From a virus, in the IMG/VR virus record IMGVR_UViG_3300042892_005063, positions 1 to 64,000 of that record: a stretch of 64,000 nt of DNA; one strand, given 5' to 3'. Shown here in pieces: positions 6,517 to 14,631 of this stretch. Both the position numbers and the translations under genes were made by a program. Positions within the stretch are counted from its first letter, which is position 1; the number at the start of each line of letters is the position of its first letter. The notes below the pieces were generated by a model. The model did no database searches. It saw only the letters and a program-made list of their open reading frames with translations, and was not told the origin of the DNA.

Positions 6517-8460
6517 TCAGGTTGCGCCGCTGGCCAGCTTCAATACACGATAGAGATCGCCGATCTTCATCGAATAGTCGCGAGCACTATCGTTGAGGTC
6601 GAGACGGGTGTCGTTTGCAACGCACTCGAACTCCTGCTGGAAACGAGCTTCACCAAGCTGAGCCCGGTACGGCGCCGCCCAATCTTCGTCACGGTCGGGG
6701 TGAGCACTCCATGGAATCGTGACTGCGAAGAAATTGTTGGTTCCCAGCCCGCCAGGGCGGAAGTTGCCGTATTCGTCCTTGTTGTCGATGGCGGCCTTGT
6801 AGATTTGCGCGAACTGATCGACGTCGGATTTGGGAGTCGAGGTGATGATGCAGTCACCACCGGTCGAGAGAACGGGGGCAATGGAGGTCCAGAACTCCTT
6901 GGCCTGATTCGGCGGCACGAACGCGAATTCGTCCAGATACAGGAGCGAGATCGACAGACCACGACCGGCGTCCGACGTGGTCGCGCGCGAGATGATGCGC
7001 GAGCCATTGTCGAAGCCGACGTTACCCTTGTTGTATTCGGTGACGCCTGCGCGGATGTGGTTCGGGAGGTTCTCGTAGCAGTAGCGGATTCGCTCCATGA
7101 TCTCCAGGGCCTGCGAGAGCTTGTTCGCGGTCAGGAGGATGGTGGTGTCCGGCGTGAACATCGCCCGCCAGAGCAGATACCCGGCCGCACACGTGGTGTT
7201 GTGGGTCGGGACCAGTGTTTCACCGGCCAGGAAGAGGTGATCGGTGTTCTCGACCTGAAGGCAACGCATCGGGACGCTATCGACTGGCGTGATCGACTTG
7301 ATGTAGATGCGCTTGTTCTTAGGATGATTTTTCAGAGCGGAGAGACGTTCTGCTTTCCTCGGCAGAGTGCAGACCTTGAGGTCTGTCGCGAACGTGAGGA
7401 CGAAGCAGTCTTTCTTCGGCGTCGTCTTGACCCGAAGCGTGCTCTTGATGCCAAGCGTCGAAAGCAGGAAACGAACCTGCTTGATAAGTTTCTCATCGGA
7501 CTGGTAGAAACGACAGACACCGTTCTTCTCTACGGTTCCGTCAGTATCCATCAGGCCCTGAAGGAGAGTCAGCCTCTTTTCAAAGCTCGTGTAGAGCATC
7601 TCGTGGGGTATGAGTTTTCGCCGTTCAGGATTAGACTTCGTTTTTTTAAGGCCAGCCCGTCGCATCTCGTCCGAAAATCGGCGACCCAAACCGAAGCAGC
7701 CGGTATTCTCCGTCCGTTTGTCGAGACGCCAGTCGTGGGCATCGTATCCCAACGACCTTGCTGCCGAGACGTAGTGTTGATAATCATCTCGGTGGCAGGT
7801 TATCTCCGAGCCCGACACACTACCGTCTCCGAGCCAGACGCCGAACAGATACGGGTCAACCGGTGAAGGCGCATCTTCAAATTCCAGAGCTTCGCAGTGG
7901 TTGATGCTGATGCTCTGGCCACCCACCATGCCACGGTAATAGTTTTGCAGTTCGATCATACGGTCGGTCGTGACCGTTTCGGTGCGCTGGTTTTTGTAGC
8001 CTGGGATGTTGATAGTCCACAGATGTTCAGCATCCGCGACAATGGTTTCGCCATGGGTGAACTCAATCTTGTAGCTGTTGCAATCGGTCATCGTTTCGGT
8101 GATGAATGAAACCGTGGCGGGCTTCCCATCCTTACCGAAAATAGTGTCTCCGACCTTGAGATCGCCCATTTTCGAGAACCCGGTGGGGGTCAGAATTGGC
8201 GTTTCGTTCCACAACCGCTTGCCCATTTGCCTCGCCGTGAGCGCAACAGTGAAGCGGTTCTCGTGGAAGGCCCGAATCATGTCCACCTGGAAGGGGTAGG
8301 GGATGAACGGGATTGCACCCTGGAGGGGGTGCTGAATTTTCATGAACGTGCGCATGAAATACATCGGGTCTTCGACGCACTGCACGAGTTCGGTTAGCAT
8401 TTCAGTCGTATAGTCGGTCTTCGTATACGGCTTCTTGAGGATATCGGGGTCTTCAGCCAT
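6517..8460 (-). CDS. terL: Terminase large subunit, N-terminal half with class-3-like intein and N-intein
   Basis: 647 aa from ATG 8460 (TTG 8502 also possible). Extein 1 (1-81) ends in the Walker A start ARQMGK. A 340-aa intein follows. Extein 2 (191 aa) begins TTCAAGYLLW, completing Walker A, and carries Walker B (LLYLDEFAF) and the coupling motif ITSTPKS. The last 35 aa start at Cys (6624-6622) and form an N-intein (block A CVANDTRL...), ending at a stop. The ATPase is therefore interrupted in its catalytic loop, and the nuclease domain is on another gene (4653-5765). One cis- and one trans-splicing event are needed for an intact T4 gp17-like motor. Confidence 0.92.
   Translation of the reverse strand: MAEDPDILKKPYTKTDYTTEMLTELVQCVEDPMYFMRTFMKIQHPLQGAIPFIPYPFQVDMIRAFHENRFTVALTARQMGKRLWNETPILTPTGFSKMGDLKVGDTIFGKDGKPATVSFITETMTDCNSYKIEFTHGETIVADAEHLWTINIPGYKNQRTETVTTDRMIELQNYYRGMVGGQSISINHCEALEFEDAPSPVDPYLFGVWLGDGSVSGSEITCHRDDYQHYVSAARSLGYDAHDWRLDKRTENTGCFGLGRRFSDEMRRAGLKKTKSNPERRKLIPHEMLYTSFEKRLTLLQGLMDTDGTVEKNGVCRFYQSDEKLIKQVRFLLSTLGIKSTLRVKTTPKKDCFVLTFATDLKVCTLPRKAERLSALKNHPKNKRIYIKSITPVDSVPMRCLQVENTDHLFLAGETLVPTHNTTCAAGYLLWRAMFTPDTTILLTANKLSQALEIMERIRYCYENLPNHIRAGVTEYNKGNVGFDNGSRIISRATTSDAGRGLSISLLYLDEFAFVPPNQAKEFWTSIAPVLSTGGDCIITSTPKSDVDQFAQIYKAAIDNKDEYGNFRPGGLGTNNFFAVTIPWSAHPDRDEDWAAPYRAQLGEARFQQEFECVANDTRLDLNDSARDYSMKIGDLYRVLKLASGAT
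6520..6624 (-). other. N-terminal fragment of split intein (IntN, 35 aa)
   Basis: Starts with Cys1 directly after extein FE and contains only the block A region; the protein then stops. 35 aa is short compared with canonical IntN pieces of about 100 aa, and similar to the very short N-inteins of atypically split TerL inteins. Confidence 0.85.
7198..8217 (-). other. Class-3-like intein with LAGLIDADG endonuclease in TerL Walker A
   Basis: 340 aa, flanked by GK (N-extein) and Thr+1 (C-extein); it ends THN. Position 1 is Arg (CGG) instead of Cys/Ser/Ala. Instead it shows the Trp-Cys-Thr triplet defining class 3 inteins: Trp at block B position 12 (AEHLW), Cys at block F position 4 (RCLQV) and Thr at block G position 5 (PTHN). 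The middle holds a LAGLIDADG endonuclease with two motifs (FGVWLGDGS and LLQGLMDTDG). Class 3 splicing starts from the block F Cys (known from DnaB inteins), so lack of Cys1 does not mean inactivity. Confidence 0.88.
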
Positions 8461-8507
8461 GGCGTAGGAGGGCGAACATGGACCCGTGGGCCCCACCCTC
8501 AATAAAG

Positions 8508-8536
8508 TTGCCAGTTATTTAGTATCGTGGTATCCG
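8508..8536 (+). promoter_or_regulatory. Early promoter, leaderless
   Basis: TTGCCA (8508-8513), 17-nt spacer, TATCCG (8531-8536), then 7 nt to ATG 8544. Confidence 0.5.
8516..8521 (-). promoter_or_regulatory. Late TAAATA box upstream of terL N-half
   Basis: TAAATA on the minus strand, about 55 nt before ATG 8460. It overlaps the spacer of the divergent early promoter for 8544. Confidence 0.5.
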
Positions 8537-8543
8537 GCAAAGC

Positions 8544-8939
8544 ATGTCTCTGCTGCCCAAACCATGCTCGCGTGTACCCCTCCACGAGACTGAGTTCTAT
8601 CGCTATCATTTCGACAGTAGCGAAGTTATTCACAAGTCTGGACGGCATGGACTGATAACGATGCGGGCAAACTTCCACGAGTTCTATGGGAAGCTGGGTT
8701 GGGGCCCCAACTACTGGAAGATCATCGACTGGACATGCGCCGACGCTGAGCCCCTTATCCGCAAGGAGTTCGACATCCTGGTCAACATGCATTTGGGTGG
8801 CTTCGAGAACCTCCCACCGCGCAATATGCTTCTCGTGATCGACCGCTTGGTCAACGAGACCGCGTGCGGTTACAGTCGCCGGAACCTCGTCACAGTCCTG
8901 CGTCTCGCGATGTGCGATTCGGAGTTGTTCTGGCTATGA
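8544..8939 (+). CDS. Hypothetical protein, first of a tandem paralogue pair
   Basis: 131 aa. The C-terminal third (VNETACGYSRRNLVTVLRLAM...LFWL) aligns by eye with the end of the next protein (VNDTQCGW...LITTLRLVM...LYWL), so the two genes are diverged tandem duplicates. The stop overlaps the next ATG (ATGA). Function unknown. Confidence 0.75.
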   Translation: MSLLPKPCSRVPLHETEFYRYHFDSSEVIHKSGRHGLITMRANFHEFYGKLGWGPNYWKIIDWTCADAEPLIRKEFDILVNMHLGGFENLPPRNMLLVIDRLVNETACGYSRRNLVTVLRLAMCDSELFWL

Positions 8940-9349
8940 AGGTCTACACCCAGAAACAGTTCCCGTGTGCGTTCACGCACGTGCACGAATGGAACGATTA
9001 CTTCTACTATCACGCTGTCCGCGAGCGTATGTTCAGTTTCACGTCGGTCAACGACCCCAAGACCTATTCAGAAATGCGGGGCGAGCACACCCATGAGGTC
9101 TGGCGGCGGGGCCGCCATGGAGAGTTGACGAAGGTCAGGTTCGATTTCCCCTTCAACGGCATTTTGCCGAAAGAGGTGTTCGTCTTCCTGGCCCGCTGTC
9201 TCGAAATGGGGACGAAAGAGCTACCCCGGATGAGCACGATCAAGAAAGTGTTCGGGGTCGTCAACGACACACAGTGCGGGTGGGAACCAGTCAAGCTGAT
9301 CACCACCCTGAGGCTCGTCATGGACGAGAAAGACCTATACTGGCTCTAG
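8936..9349 (+). CDS. Hypothetical protein, second of a tandem paralogue pair
   Basis: 137 aa starting MKVYTQKQFPCAF. It is coupled to the gene before it by an ATGA overlap and shares its C-terminal pattern (see 8544). Its stop codon overlaps that of the convergent 59-aa gene. Function unknown. Confidence 0.75.
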   Translation: MKVYTQKQFPCAFTHVHEWNDYFYYHAVRERMFSFTSVNDPKTYSEMRGEHTHEVWRRGRHGELTKVRFDFPFNGILPKEVFVFLARCLEMGTKELPRMSTIKKVFGVVNDTQCGWEPVKLITTLRLVMDEKDLYWL

Positions 9350-9525
9350 GATTCCTGCACGAGAAAACGCTCGGCATGCAGCCGGTCATAGACGCGAGTG
9401 AAAGCTTGACCAACGCCAGACGCAAACCAGACGTGCACGCGGGTCTTCAACACTTTGGTGACCACTCCGAGCACAATCGGATTGCCGCGATCATGGACGT
9501 GGTCCTGGAGTTTGGCGGTATACAT
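9346..9525 (-). CDS. Small hypothetical protein, 59 aa
   Basis: Begins MYTAKLQDHVHDRGNPIVLG and ends RFLVQES. Its ATG overlaps the stop of the upstream gene (TGATG), giving a two-gene operon with 9525-9731. Beta-rich pattern (IVLGVVTKVLKTRVHVWF); no family recognised. Confidence 0.6.
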   Translation of the reverse strand: MYTAKLQDHVHDRGNPIVLGVVTKVLKTRVHVWFASGVGQAFTRVYDRLHAERFLVQES

Positions 9526-9731
9526 CAGGCAATCGCCTCGCCGAGTTCTTCGGCGACCTTGTCCAGAATCCAGAGGTAGGGGTCACCGGTCTTGGCCTTC
9601 ATGGTCCCGTAGGGCATCTCGCCGCTCGCGCAGTAATGATCGAACAGGCGATCATGCATGTCCTGCGAGATTTCGCCGGTCGCCTTGAAGGCAGCAATGG
9701 CGTCGTGAGTCATGATTTGTTCGAAGGTCAT
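9525..9731 (-). CDS. Small hypothetical protein, 68 aa
   Basis: Begins MTFEQIMTHDAIAAFKATG. The start at 9731 is chosen because a TTGACA/TATGAT promoter lies exactly 6 nt upstream; an in-frame start at 9758 would fall inside that promoter. No domain recognised. Confidence 0.7.
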   Translation of the reverse strand: MTFEQIMTHDAIAAFKATGEISQDMHDRLFDHYCASGEMPYGTMKAKTGDPYLWILDKVAEELGEAIA

Positions 9732-9737
9732 AGGGGC

Positions 9738-9765
9738 ATCATAGCCAGCCCCGAACACTTGTCAA
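9738..9765 (-). promoter_or_regulatory. Strong early promoter, leaderless
   Basis: Minus strand: perfect TTGACA (9765-9760), 16-nt spacer, TATGAT (9743-9738), then 6 nt to ATG 9731. This is one of the best matches to the shared leaderless architecture. Confidence 0.65.
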
Positions 9766-9769
9766 GTAA

Positions 9770-11410
9770 TTATTGCGGGCGATACTTGGCGTAGGCGGCT
9801 TCTTGGACCCGCGAGTTGAACTCACCATAGCGGTCGAATGATTCTCGCCATTTCCGTTCAGCGTCTACCATCCCCTCGTAGGATATCCCCTTGCCGTCAC
9901 GGATGACGACGGTGTGGCGCCAGAAACCCGATGCGACGTGCTTTCCGCCCACGATCTCCAGGTACTCTTCCGGGACGTCCTGGATATCCTCGGCGTCCAC
10001 GACGAACATGACGTCTTCCTTGGCGCAATACTGTGCTGCGATACGGAGCATCAGAGCTTTGATCTTCTCGTTTTCGCCGCCATAGGCGTGAACGATGCCG
10101 TATTTTTCGCCAGGAACGACGTAGATCATCCCCTTGATCATCTTCTCCATGAAGTGGTCGTAGCGGCCAGAGTCGTCGATGGCATCACGGAGCTTGCGGT
10201 CATAGAGGATGAAGGAGCCGTATTCGTCGCCCATGAGCAGCCATGTGCTCGGGTCGGAACTCGACATGTCCGTGGCCTCTTTCTCGTATTCCTTGAAACC
10301 ACTCTCCTTGGCGGAGGCGATGATCTCCTTTGCGCGCTCGGCGGACATCTCCTTGGCCTTGACGAGGCGGACGTATTTGCCGTTCCTCAGGGCTTCGTTA
10401 ACGAACATCGTGTGGACCTTGCGGAAATTCTGGGCGCCGCCCTGCGTGAACCCTCCCGAGGTTTTGCTCGGGTAGATGGTTCGTCCCATCTTGGTCAGCA
10501 TGGGGCCGAAGCCGAAGCCCCGGTATTCGCTGGCGACCATGATGAGGACGCATCCCCACTCGTCCTGGAACGTGGCGACTCGTTGACCGTCTTCGTTGAA
10601 GATCGCGAGCATGATCTCGTAGAGGGCGAGGCCCTTGGCCACGGATTCCTCATCTGTAAAATATTCTGCGTTTCCATCCGGGCCCAACACGATGCTGGTG
10701 CCATCGGCGCCGCGCTTCACATAGGAGTTCTTCTCCTTGCGCATCTTGATGTCGAACCACAGGCCACGGACCTTCAGACGACGGAGTTGAGTCTGATACT
10801 GTTCCGGCTTGTCGGAATCGTAGCCGCGATTGAGATCAGCGAGGTTGACGTTGTAGGCAGAATCCGGGTGAGATTTGCCCCCGCCGCAGAGTTGAAAATA
10901 TTCGCGGAAGGTTAGCAGCGCGGGGTCGATGAGATCGCGCCGATGTGCTTCCTGGTGTTCGGCCATATCCTCGTTGAGGTCTTTGAGGTAGCTCTTGATC
11001 TTCGCCTGAGCGTAGTCGTCTTCCAGACAGATGCGGAATCCCGGATGCAAATCATCAACGGGCAGATCGGCCAGTGCAAACCATTCGGCCGCAGCGGTCT
11101 CGTAGTTGGTCGCAGCATAGAACTCGTGATCGATCACGGACAGGTAGTTCCAATAGGTGAAACCGGCCTTCTCGTAGCAGTAGAGGGGAACAAGGCTGTA
11201 GTCGGCGTGGTAGCCGGTCTCTTCTGAGATTTCGCGCCGGGCGGCTTCATCTGGGCTTTCGCCCTTCTCGATACCGCCACCGAAGCATGCCCAGGTTCCA
11301 GCCGCATCGCCGTGCTCGCTTCTCTGTTGGAGGAGAACCCGACCCGTTTTCGAGCACAGGAACAGAACTCCCGCCGCTCCGCGTTCCATTTCCTCCGAGT
11401 AGTCTTCCAC
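9770..11410 (-). CDS. Nudix hydrolase domain fused to a large C-terminal region
   Basis: 546 aa. Residues about 1-145 form a Nudix domain with the full box: GGGIEKGESPDEAARREISEE, then TGY. Nudix enzymes hydrolyse nucleoside-diphosphate-linked compounds. The remaining 400 aa are not Nudix. Around 300-345 the segment SEYRGFGFGPMLTKMG looks like the acetyl-CoA-binding loop of GNAT acetyltransferases (RGxGxGxxL), but this is weak evidence. It is the third gene of a late operon (13037, 12252, 11410), so it may be packaged or act late in infection. Confidence 0.8.
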   Translation of the reverse strand: MEDYSEEMERGAAGVLFLCSKTGRVLLQQRSEHGDAAGTWACFGGGIEKGESPDEAARREISEETGYHADYSLVPLYCYEKAGFTYWNYLSVIDHEFYAATNYETAAAEWFALADLPVDDLHPGFRICLEDDYAQAKIKSYLKDLNEDMAEHQEAHRRDLIDPALLTFREYFQLCGGGKSHPDSAYNVNLADLNRGYDSDKPEQYQTQLRRLKVRGLWFDIKMRKEKNSYVKRGADGTSIVLGPDGNAEYFTDEESVAKGLALYEIMLAIFNEDGQRVATFQDEWGCVLIMVASEYRGFGFGPMLTKMGRTIYPSKTSGGFTQGGAQNFRKVHTMFVNEALRNGKYVRLVKAKEMSAERAKEIIASAKESGFKEYEKEATDMSSSDPSTWLLMGDEYGSFILYDRKLRDAIDDSGRYDHFMEKMIKGMIYVVPGEKYGIVHAYGGENEKIKALMLRIAAQYCAKEDVMFVVDAEDIQDVPEEYLEIVGGKHVASGFWRHTVVIRDGKGISYEGMVDAERKWRESFDRYGEFNSRVQEAAYAKYRPQ

Positions 11411-11412
11411 GA

Positions 11413-12252
11413 TTACTCCTGACCGATGAACGCGATAGCTTGCTTGCGAATCTCTGGGCGCATGGCGTCGGCGTCGCGCGCCTCGCCGTTTTGGTCGCGG
11501 ATGCTGATGACACTGATCTTGAAGCCCTTGCCGTCTCCGCTATAGGCTGCCGTGGCGGTGCCCGAACGACCCTGGAGGTTCCAAGGGAAATTGAAGGAGC
11601 CGGTCTCGTTCCTGATCTCAGCGGCGAAGTTGACCTCGCCGGGCTCGATAGCAGCCATGGCCTCTGCGCTTTCCGAGAGGTTGTCGGAGAAAAACTGTCG
11701 CAGGATGGATTGCTCGGCTTCGCTGTCCTTGGCGACCATTTCGAGACGGCCAAGCAAGTTGGCTCCCTCGGAACCAGAGACGATCACGGATTCTCCAGAC
11801 TGATTGTCATTGATCGAGACGGTGCCGAGAACGTCGGCTTCGTAGCCATAGCGGATGACGGACTCTTCGATTTGTTCGACGTTTTCTTCCCTGTGCTGGG
11901 TGCGAAGGGTTTGGAGGAGGACACGCACATCATCAATCGACACGCCGAGTTGGCCCGCGACTTTGTTCATGCCCTTCATCGTCAGGCGGACGCCATCCTT
12001 GATCTCGGCCTGAGAGACATTCGCTTTGTGGAGGATGTCGTGCAGGCGGTCGAGCATGCCCTGTTGATCTTCGTCCTCGTTGAGGGCCGAAGGGTCTTCC
12101 ATGGCGTTGTCAGCATAGTTTCCGGTCGGCTTGACCTTCATGTCAGACTGGCTCTTGAAATCGTAAGCCTTGATCTTGAACGACTTGGTCCGCGAAGCAT
12201 CGCGATGACCGTAATCGTATTGGCCGCTGATGTTCTCCGGCGGTTTAGCCAT
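11413..12252 (-). CDS. Late protein of unknown function, 279 aa
   Basis: Begins MAKPPENISGQYDYGH. The N-terminal 100 residues are polar and likely disordered. A helical middle (about 65-130) follows, then a beta-rich C-terminus (VSINDNQSGESVIV...GSFNFPWNLQGRSGTATAAY). It sits in a late operon between 12252-13037 and the Nudix gene, with overlapping or adjacent ends. A virion-associated role is inferred from context only. Confidence 0.7.
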   Translation of the reverse strand: MAKPPENISGQYDYGHRDASRTKSFKIKAYDFKSQSDMKVKPTGNYADNAMEDPSALNEDEDQQGMLDRLHDILHKANVSQAEIKDGVRLTMKGMNKVAGQLGVSIDDVRVLLQTLRTQHREENVEQIEESVIRYGYEADVLGTVSINDNQSGESVIVSGSEGANLLGRLEMVAKDSEAEQSILRQFFSDNLSESAEAMAAIEPGEVNFAAEIRNETGSFNFPWNLQGRSGTATAAYSGDGKGFKISVISIRDQNGEARDADAMRPEIRKQAIAFIGQE

Positions 12253-13037
12253 TATTTGCCCTTTTTCTTGTCAACAGCGATGCCGGTCTGGGACAAGACT
12301 TTTTCCTTGCCAGCCTTGGTCGTGTAGGTCTTCTTGTAGGTGCGGGTGTTGTCGTCGAGGTTGCCAGCACGGGACACGCCAGACGCCGAGGCCGGGGCAG
12401 CGCGCTTTTTCTTGCCAGTGATGTGATCGTTGAAGTTGTCGGTCGGCTGGCCGGGCTCCTGGTCTTTCGGCTCCAGCCACTTGAACGGCTTAGGAGCGTT
12501 GGGGGCCTTGACCTCCAGATCACGCTCGGAAGCCAGCTTGGCAAGATAGCCCGTCAGACGCGAGTTGTATTCGTCGCCGTAATAGTCGGTCGCCGTCACT
12601 TCCTGGCCTTCCGGGTATTCCGGGGTGTCTATCAGGGCGGCGACCTTCAGACCCTTTTTGGCAGCTTCTGCTTCCATGTCCGCAAATGCGTTCAGACGCT
12701 GCGTCTCGACTTCCGTGGGTTCATTCTCGCCACGAACGACGATGAACTTCTCAGGGATTTTGAGCGCGTAGCGGATATCCTGCTGAAGGATGTAGGAAGA
12801 GGCTGCCAGCGTGAGGGTCACATCCACAAAATAGACCTCGGCATTATCGACGCCGGGGAAATCGAGCGGATGTTGTTGAAGAATGGTCTTGTGAACGCGG
12901 CCGATATTCAACGGAACATACTTGGCGAGAGTGCGCTCAATGATGTCCATGAAATCATCTTCCAGCGGAACCACGGTCTTGATGCGGTAGTTGAAAGTGC
13001 GTTCGGTCTTGGCGAGGTATTCTTTGAGCATGCTCAT
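12252..13037 (-). CDS. Late protein of unknown function, probable structural or assembly protein
   Basis: 261 aa, begins MSMLKEYLAKTERTFNYRIK. The first 130 residues form a compact domain (FVDVTLTLAASSYILQQDIRYAL). The C-terminal 90 residues are lysine- and threonine-rich and low in complexity, ending KKKGK. It is the first gene of a late operon (TAAATA at 13076-13071). Similar N-termini occur in T4-like phages, but I cannot name a T4 counterpart. Confidence 0.7.
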   Translation of the reverse strand: MSMLKEYLAKTERTFNYRIKTVVPLEDDFMDIIERTLAKYVPLNIGRVHKTILQQHPLDFPGVDNAEVYFVDVTLTLAASSYILQQDIRYALKIPEKFIVVRGENEPTEVETQRLNAFADMEAEAAKKGLKVAALIDTPEYPEGQEVTATDYYGDEYNSRLTGYLAKLASERDLEVKAPNAPKPFKWLEPKDQEPGQPTDNFNDHITGKKKRAAPASASGVSRAGNLDDNTRTYKKTYTTKAGKEKVLSQTGIAVDKKKGK

Positions 13038-13070
13038 TCTGTGTGGTGCTCCAAAATAGAGTCTATGCCC

Positions 13071-13076
13071 TATTTA
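13071..13076 (-). promoter_or_regulatory. Late TAAATA promoter box
   Basis: TAAATA on the minus strand, about 34 nt before the ATG at 13037; it drives 13037-9770. Confidence 0.55.
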
Positions 13077-13092
13077 TGCCGAGCCGCAATTA

Positions 13093-13701
13093 TCATCTCG
13101 CACAAAAAACGGTGTCTCGGATTTCCTTCGCGAGAGTTATAGATCGGTTGTCTCGTCGCACGGCGGAGATGATGCCGACGATTTCTCCGCTAGAGTTAAC
13201 GATGGGGCCACCAGACATGCCCTGCTCGACGCGGCCATTGAGAGCGTAGAAGGTGCCATCCTCGCCGCCGATCTCATACATTTCGTTGCGGGCGACGAGC
13301 GCGACACTGCGGAAGCTACGGCCATTCGCATATCCACCAGCTTCATAAGTCTCCCCGGCTATGAAGCCATCGCAGTTCAGCCTGTAGGGCTGGACGTTTG
13401 CGGGGCTCGTGCGCAGGACTGCGAAATCATTTTCAGACTCGATGGAGCGAATCGTGAATTCGCGACCGTTCGGGGTCGTGCAAACGTCCGAGGCCACGAC
13501 GTGACTGGCGGTGATGACCGTGGTGGACGAGATGTAGACGCCAGTGCCGGTCATGCGACCGCAGATCAGTTTAGGGATGGCATCGTCGTCAATGAGAACC
13601 GGCGCCACAGACATTTTCTCGACTGGTGGTGAGTGATCACCCGTCGCACCAAAGAGAATAATAACGCACATGACTACAGCCCAGATGAATTTCTTCATCA
13701 T
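13093..13701 (-). CDS. Exported trypsin-like serine protease
   Basis: 202 aa. N-terminal signal/anchor KKFIWAVVMCVIILFG. The catalytic triad is visible: His in TASHVVAS, Asp in NDFAVL, Ser in GMSGGPIV. Cys pairs suit the periplasm. No PDZ domain follows, so it is a minimal chymotrypsin/trypsin-fold peptidase rather than full DegP. The start is set by GGGAGGTGATTG immediately upstream. Paralogue of the next gene. Possible roles are degrading periplasmic or receptor proteins or superinfection control, all inferred. Confidence 0.88.
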   Translation of the reverse strand: MMKKFIWAVVMCVIILFGATGDHSPPVEKMSVAPVLIDDDAIPKLICGRMTGTGVYISSTTVITASHVVASDVCTTPNGREFTIRSIESENDFAVLRTSPANVQPYRLNCDGFIAGETYEAGGYANGRSFRSVALVARNEMYEIGGEDGTFYALNGRVEQGMSGGPIVNSSGEIVGIISAVRRDNRSITLAKEIRDTVFCAR

Positions 13702-13723
13702 CAATCACCTCCCGAACCCGAAG

Positions 13724-13729
13724 TATTTA
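13724..13729 (-). promoter_or_regulatory. Late TAAATA promoter box
   Basis: TAAATA on the minus strand, just upstream of the serine protease start at 13701 and followed by a strong ribosome site. Confidence 0.55.
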
Positions 13730-13733
13730 GAGG

Positions 13734-14456
13734 TCAGGGGGTGGGGGTTTGATCAGGGCTTTTCTCTTCGCAGAGGTAGGTATCTTTGAATTCTCGGATG
13801 AGGGTCTGATTGCGGCCAATCGACGTGGCCAGGATGGTGCCGATCTGCTCGCCTCTTTGGTTGAGGACAGGACCCCCAGACATCCCGCTGTGAACCTTCC
13901 CTCGCATCACCCGTGCGTGGCGGAATTCCTGCCCGGAGCGGTAATCCTTGCTGTTCTCGTAGCCGGGCATGGCGACGCCAAGATTGAGCGTCAGTTGATC
14001 ACCGTGTGCGTAGCCGACCATGAAATAGGTCTCGCCGGTAACGGCTCCGTTGCAGTTTATCGGAATTCGACGAGCGTGATGATTGAGGGCAGGATACAGG
14101 ACAGCGAAATCCTGGTCGGGACGACGATAGGCAACCGGCGCAGGCTGGCCGCCAACGTGGCAGACGGGGGTGTTGGTGACGACGTGATTAGCCGAGACGA
14201 TGGTGTTGGGTCCGACGATAGACGCGGTGCCGACGAAGGACCCGCAGGTGATGCGCACAATGGTGTTGAAGTTGATCGTGTCGTCGATCACGGGGATGTT
14301 TGGTGTACTGGGTTGGGGCGATGCGGGCGGAGGCGGCGCCTCGGGTCGGCTGAAGATGCTCGTCAGGTCTTTCTCTGGCACAGGAGGTTCCTGAACCACG
14401 GCCTCAGAGCAAGCTCCTAGAACCAACACACCAATAAGGAACAGCCAACGCTTCAT
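13734..14456 (-). CDS. Lipoprotein trypsin-like serine protease
   Basis: 240 aa. Lipoprotein signal MKRWLFLIGVLVLGACSE with lipobox LGAC (Cys about 19). A proline-rich spacer (residues 45-65) follows, then a trypsin-fold domain with His in SANHVV, Asp in DQDFAVL and Ser in GMSGGPVL. It shares gene order and motif spacing with 13093-13701, so the two arose by duplication but differ in anchoring. The lipid anchor places it in a periplasmic membrane leaflet. Start 14456 follows GGGAGGTGG. Confidence 0.88.
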   Translation of the reverse strand: MKRWLFLIGVLVLGACSEAVVQEPPVPEKDLTSIFSRPEAPPPPASPQPSTPNIPVIDDTINFNTIVRITCGSFVGTASIVGPNTIVSANHVVTNTPVCHVGGQPAPVAYRRPDQDFAVLYPALNHHARRIPINCNGAVTGETYFMVGYAHGDQLTLNLGVAMPGYENSKDYRSGQEFRHARVMRGKVHSGMSGGPVLNQRGEQIGTILATSIGRNQTLIREFKDTYLCEEKSPDQTPTP

Positions 14457-14480
14457 GGGGCCACCTCCCCTCTTCACATC

Positions 14481-14521
14481 TATTTAGTTTCCTTGACAGA
14501 AATGATGTGGTCGTCTAAAGT
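14481..14521. promoter_or_regulatory. Divergent late (minus) and early (plus) promoters
   Basis: Minus strand TAAATA at 14486-14481 serves the lipoprotein protease. Plus strand TTGACA (14493-14498), 17-nt spacer, TAAAGT (14516-14521) serves the gene starting near 14632. Confidence 0.6.
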
Positions 14522-14631
14522 GGAGTTTCGCGGGTTTTTTGGAACAATCTTCCAACATCTTGCCAAGAAATGATTCGATCACCGGTTACTGCCGTTCAGT
14601 TGGCAATAAAAATGCTCCAAAGAGGTTTATC

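Noticed and set aside
6472-7866. 464-aa plus-strand ORF opposite terL N-half
   Set aside because: Shadow of terL; no recognisable domain.
8499-8792. 97-aa minus-strand ORF opposite 8544 gene
   Set aside because: The plus-strand paralogue pair with coupling and promoter is far better supported.
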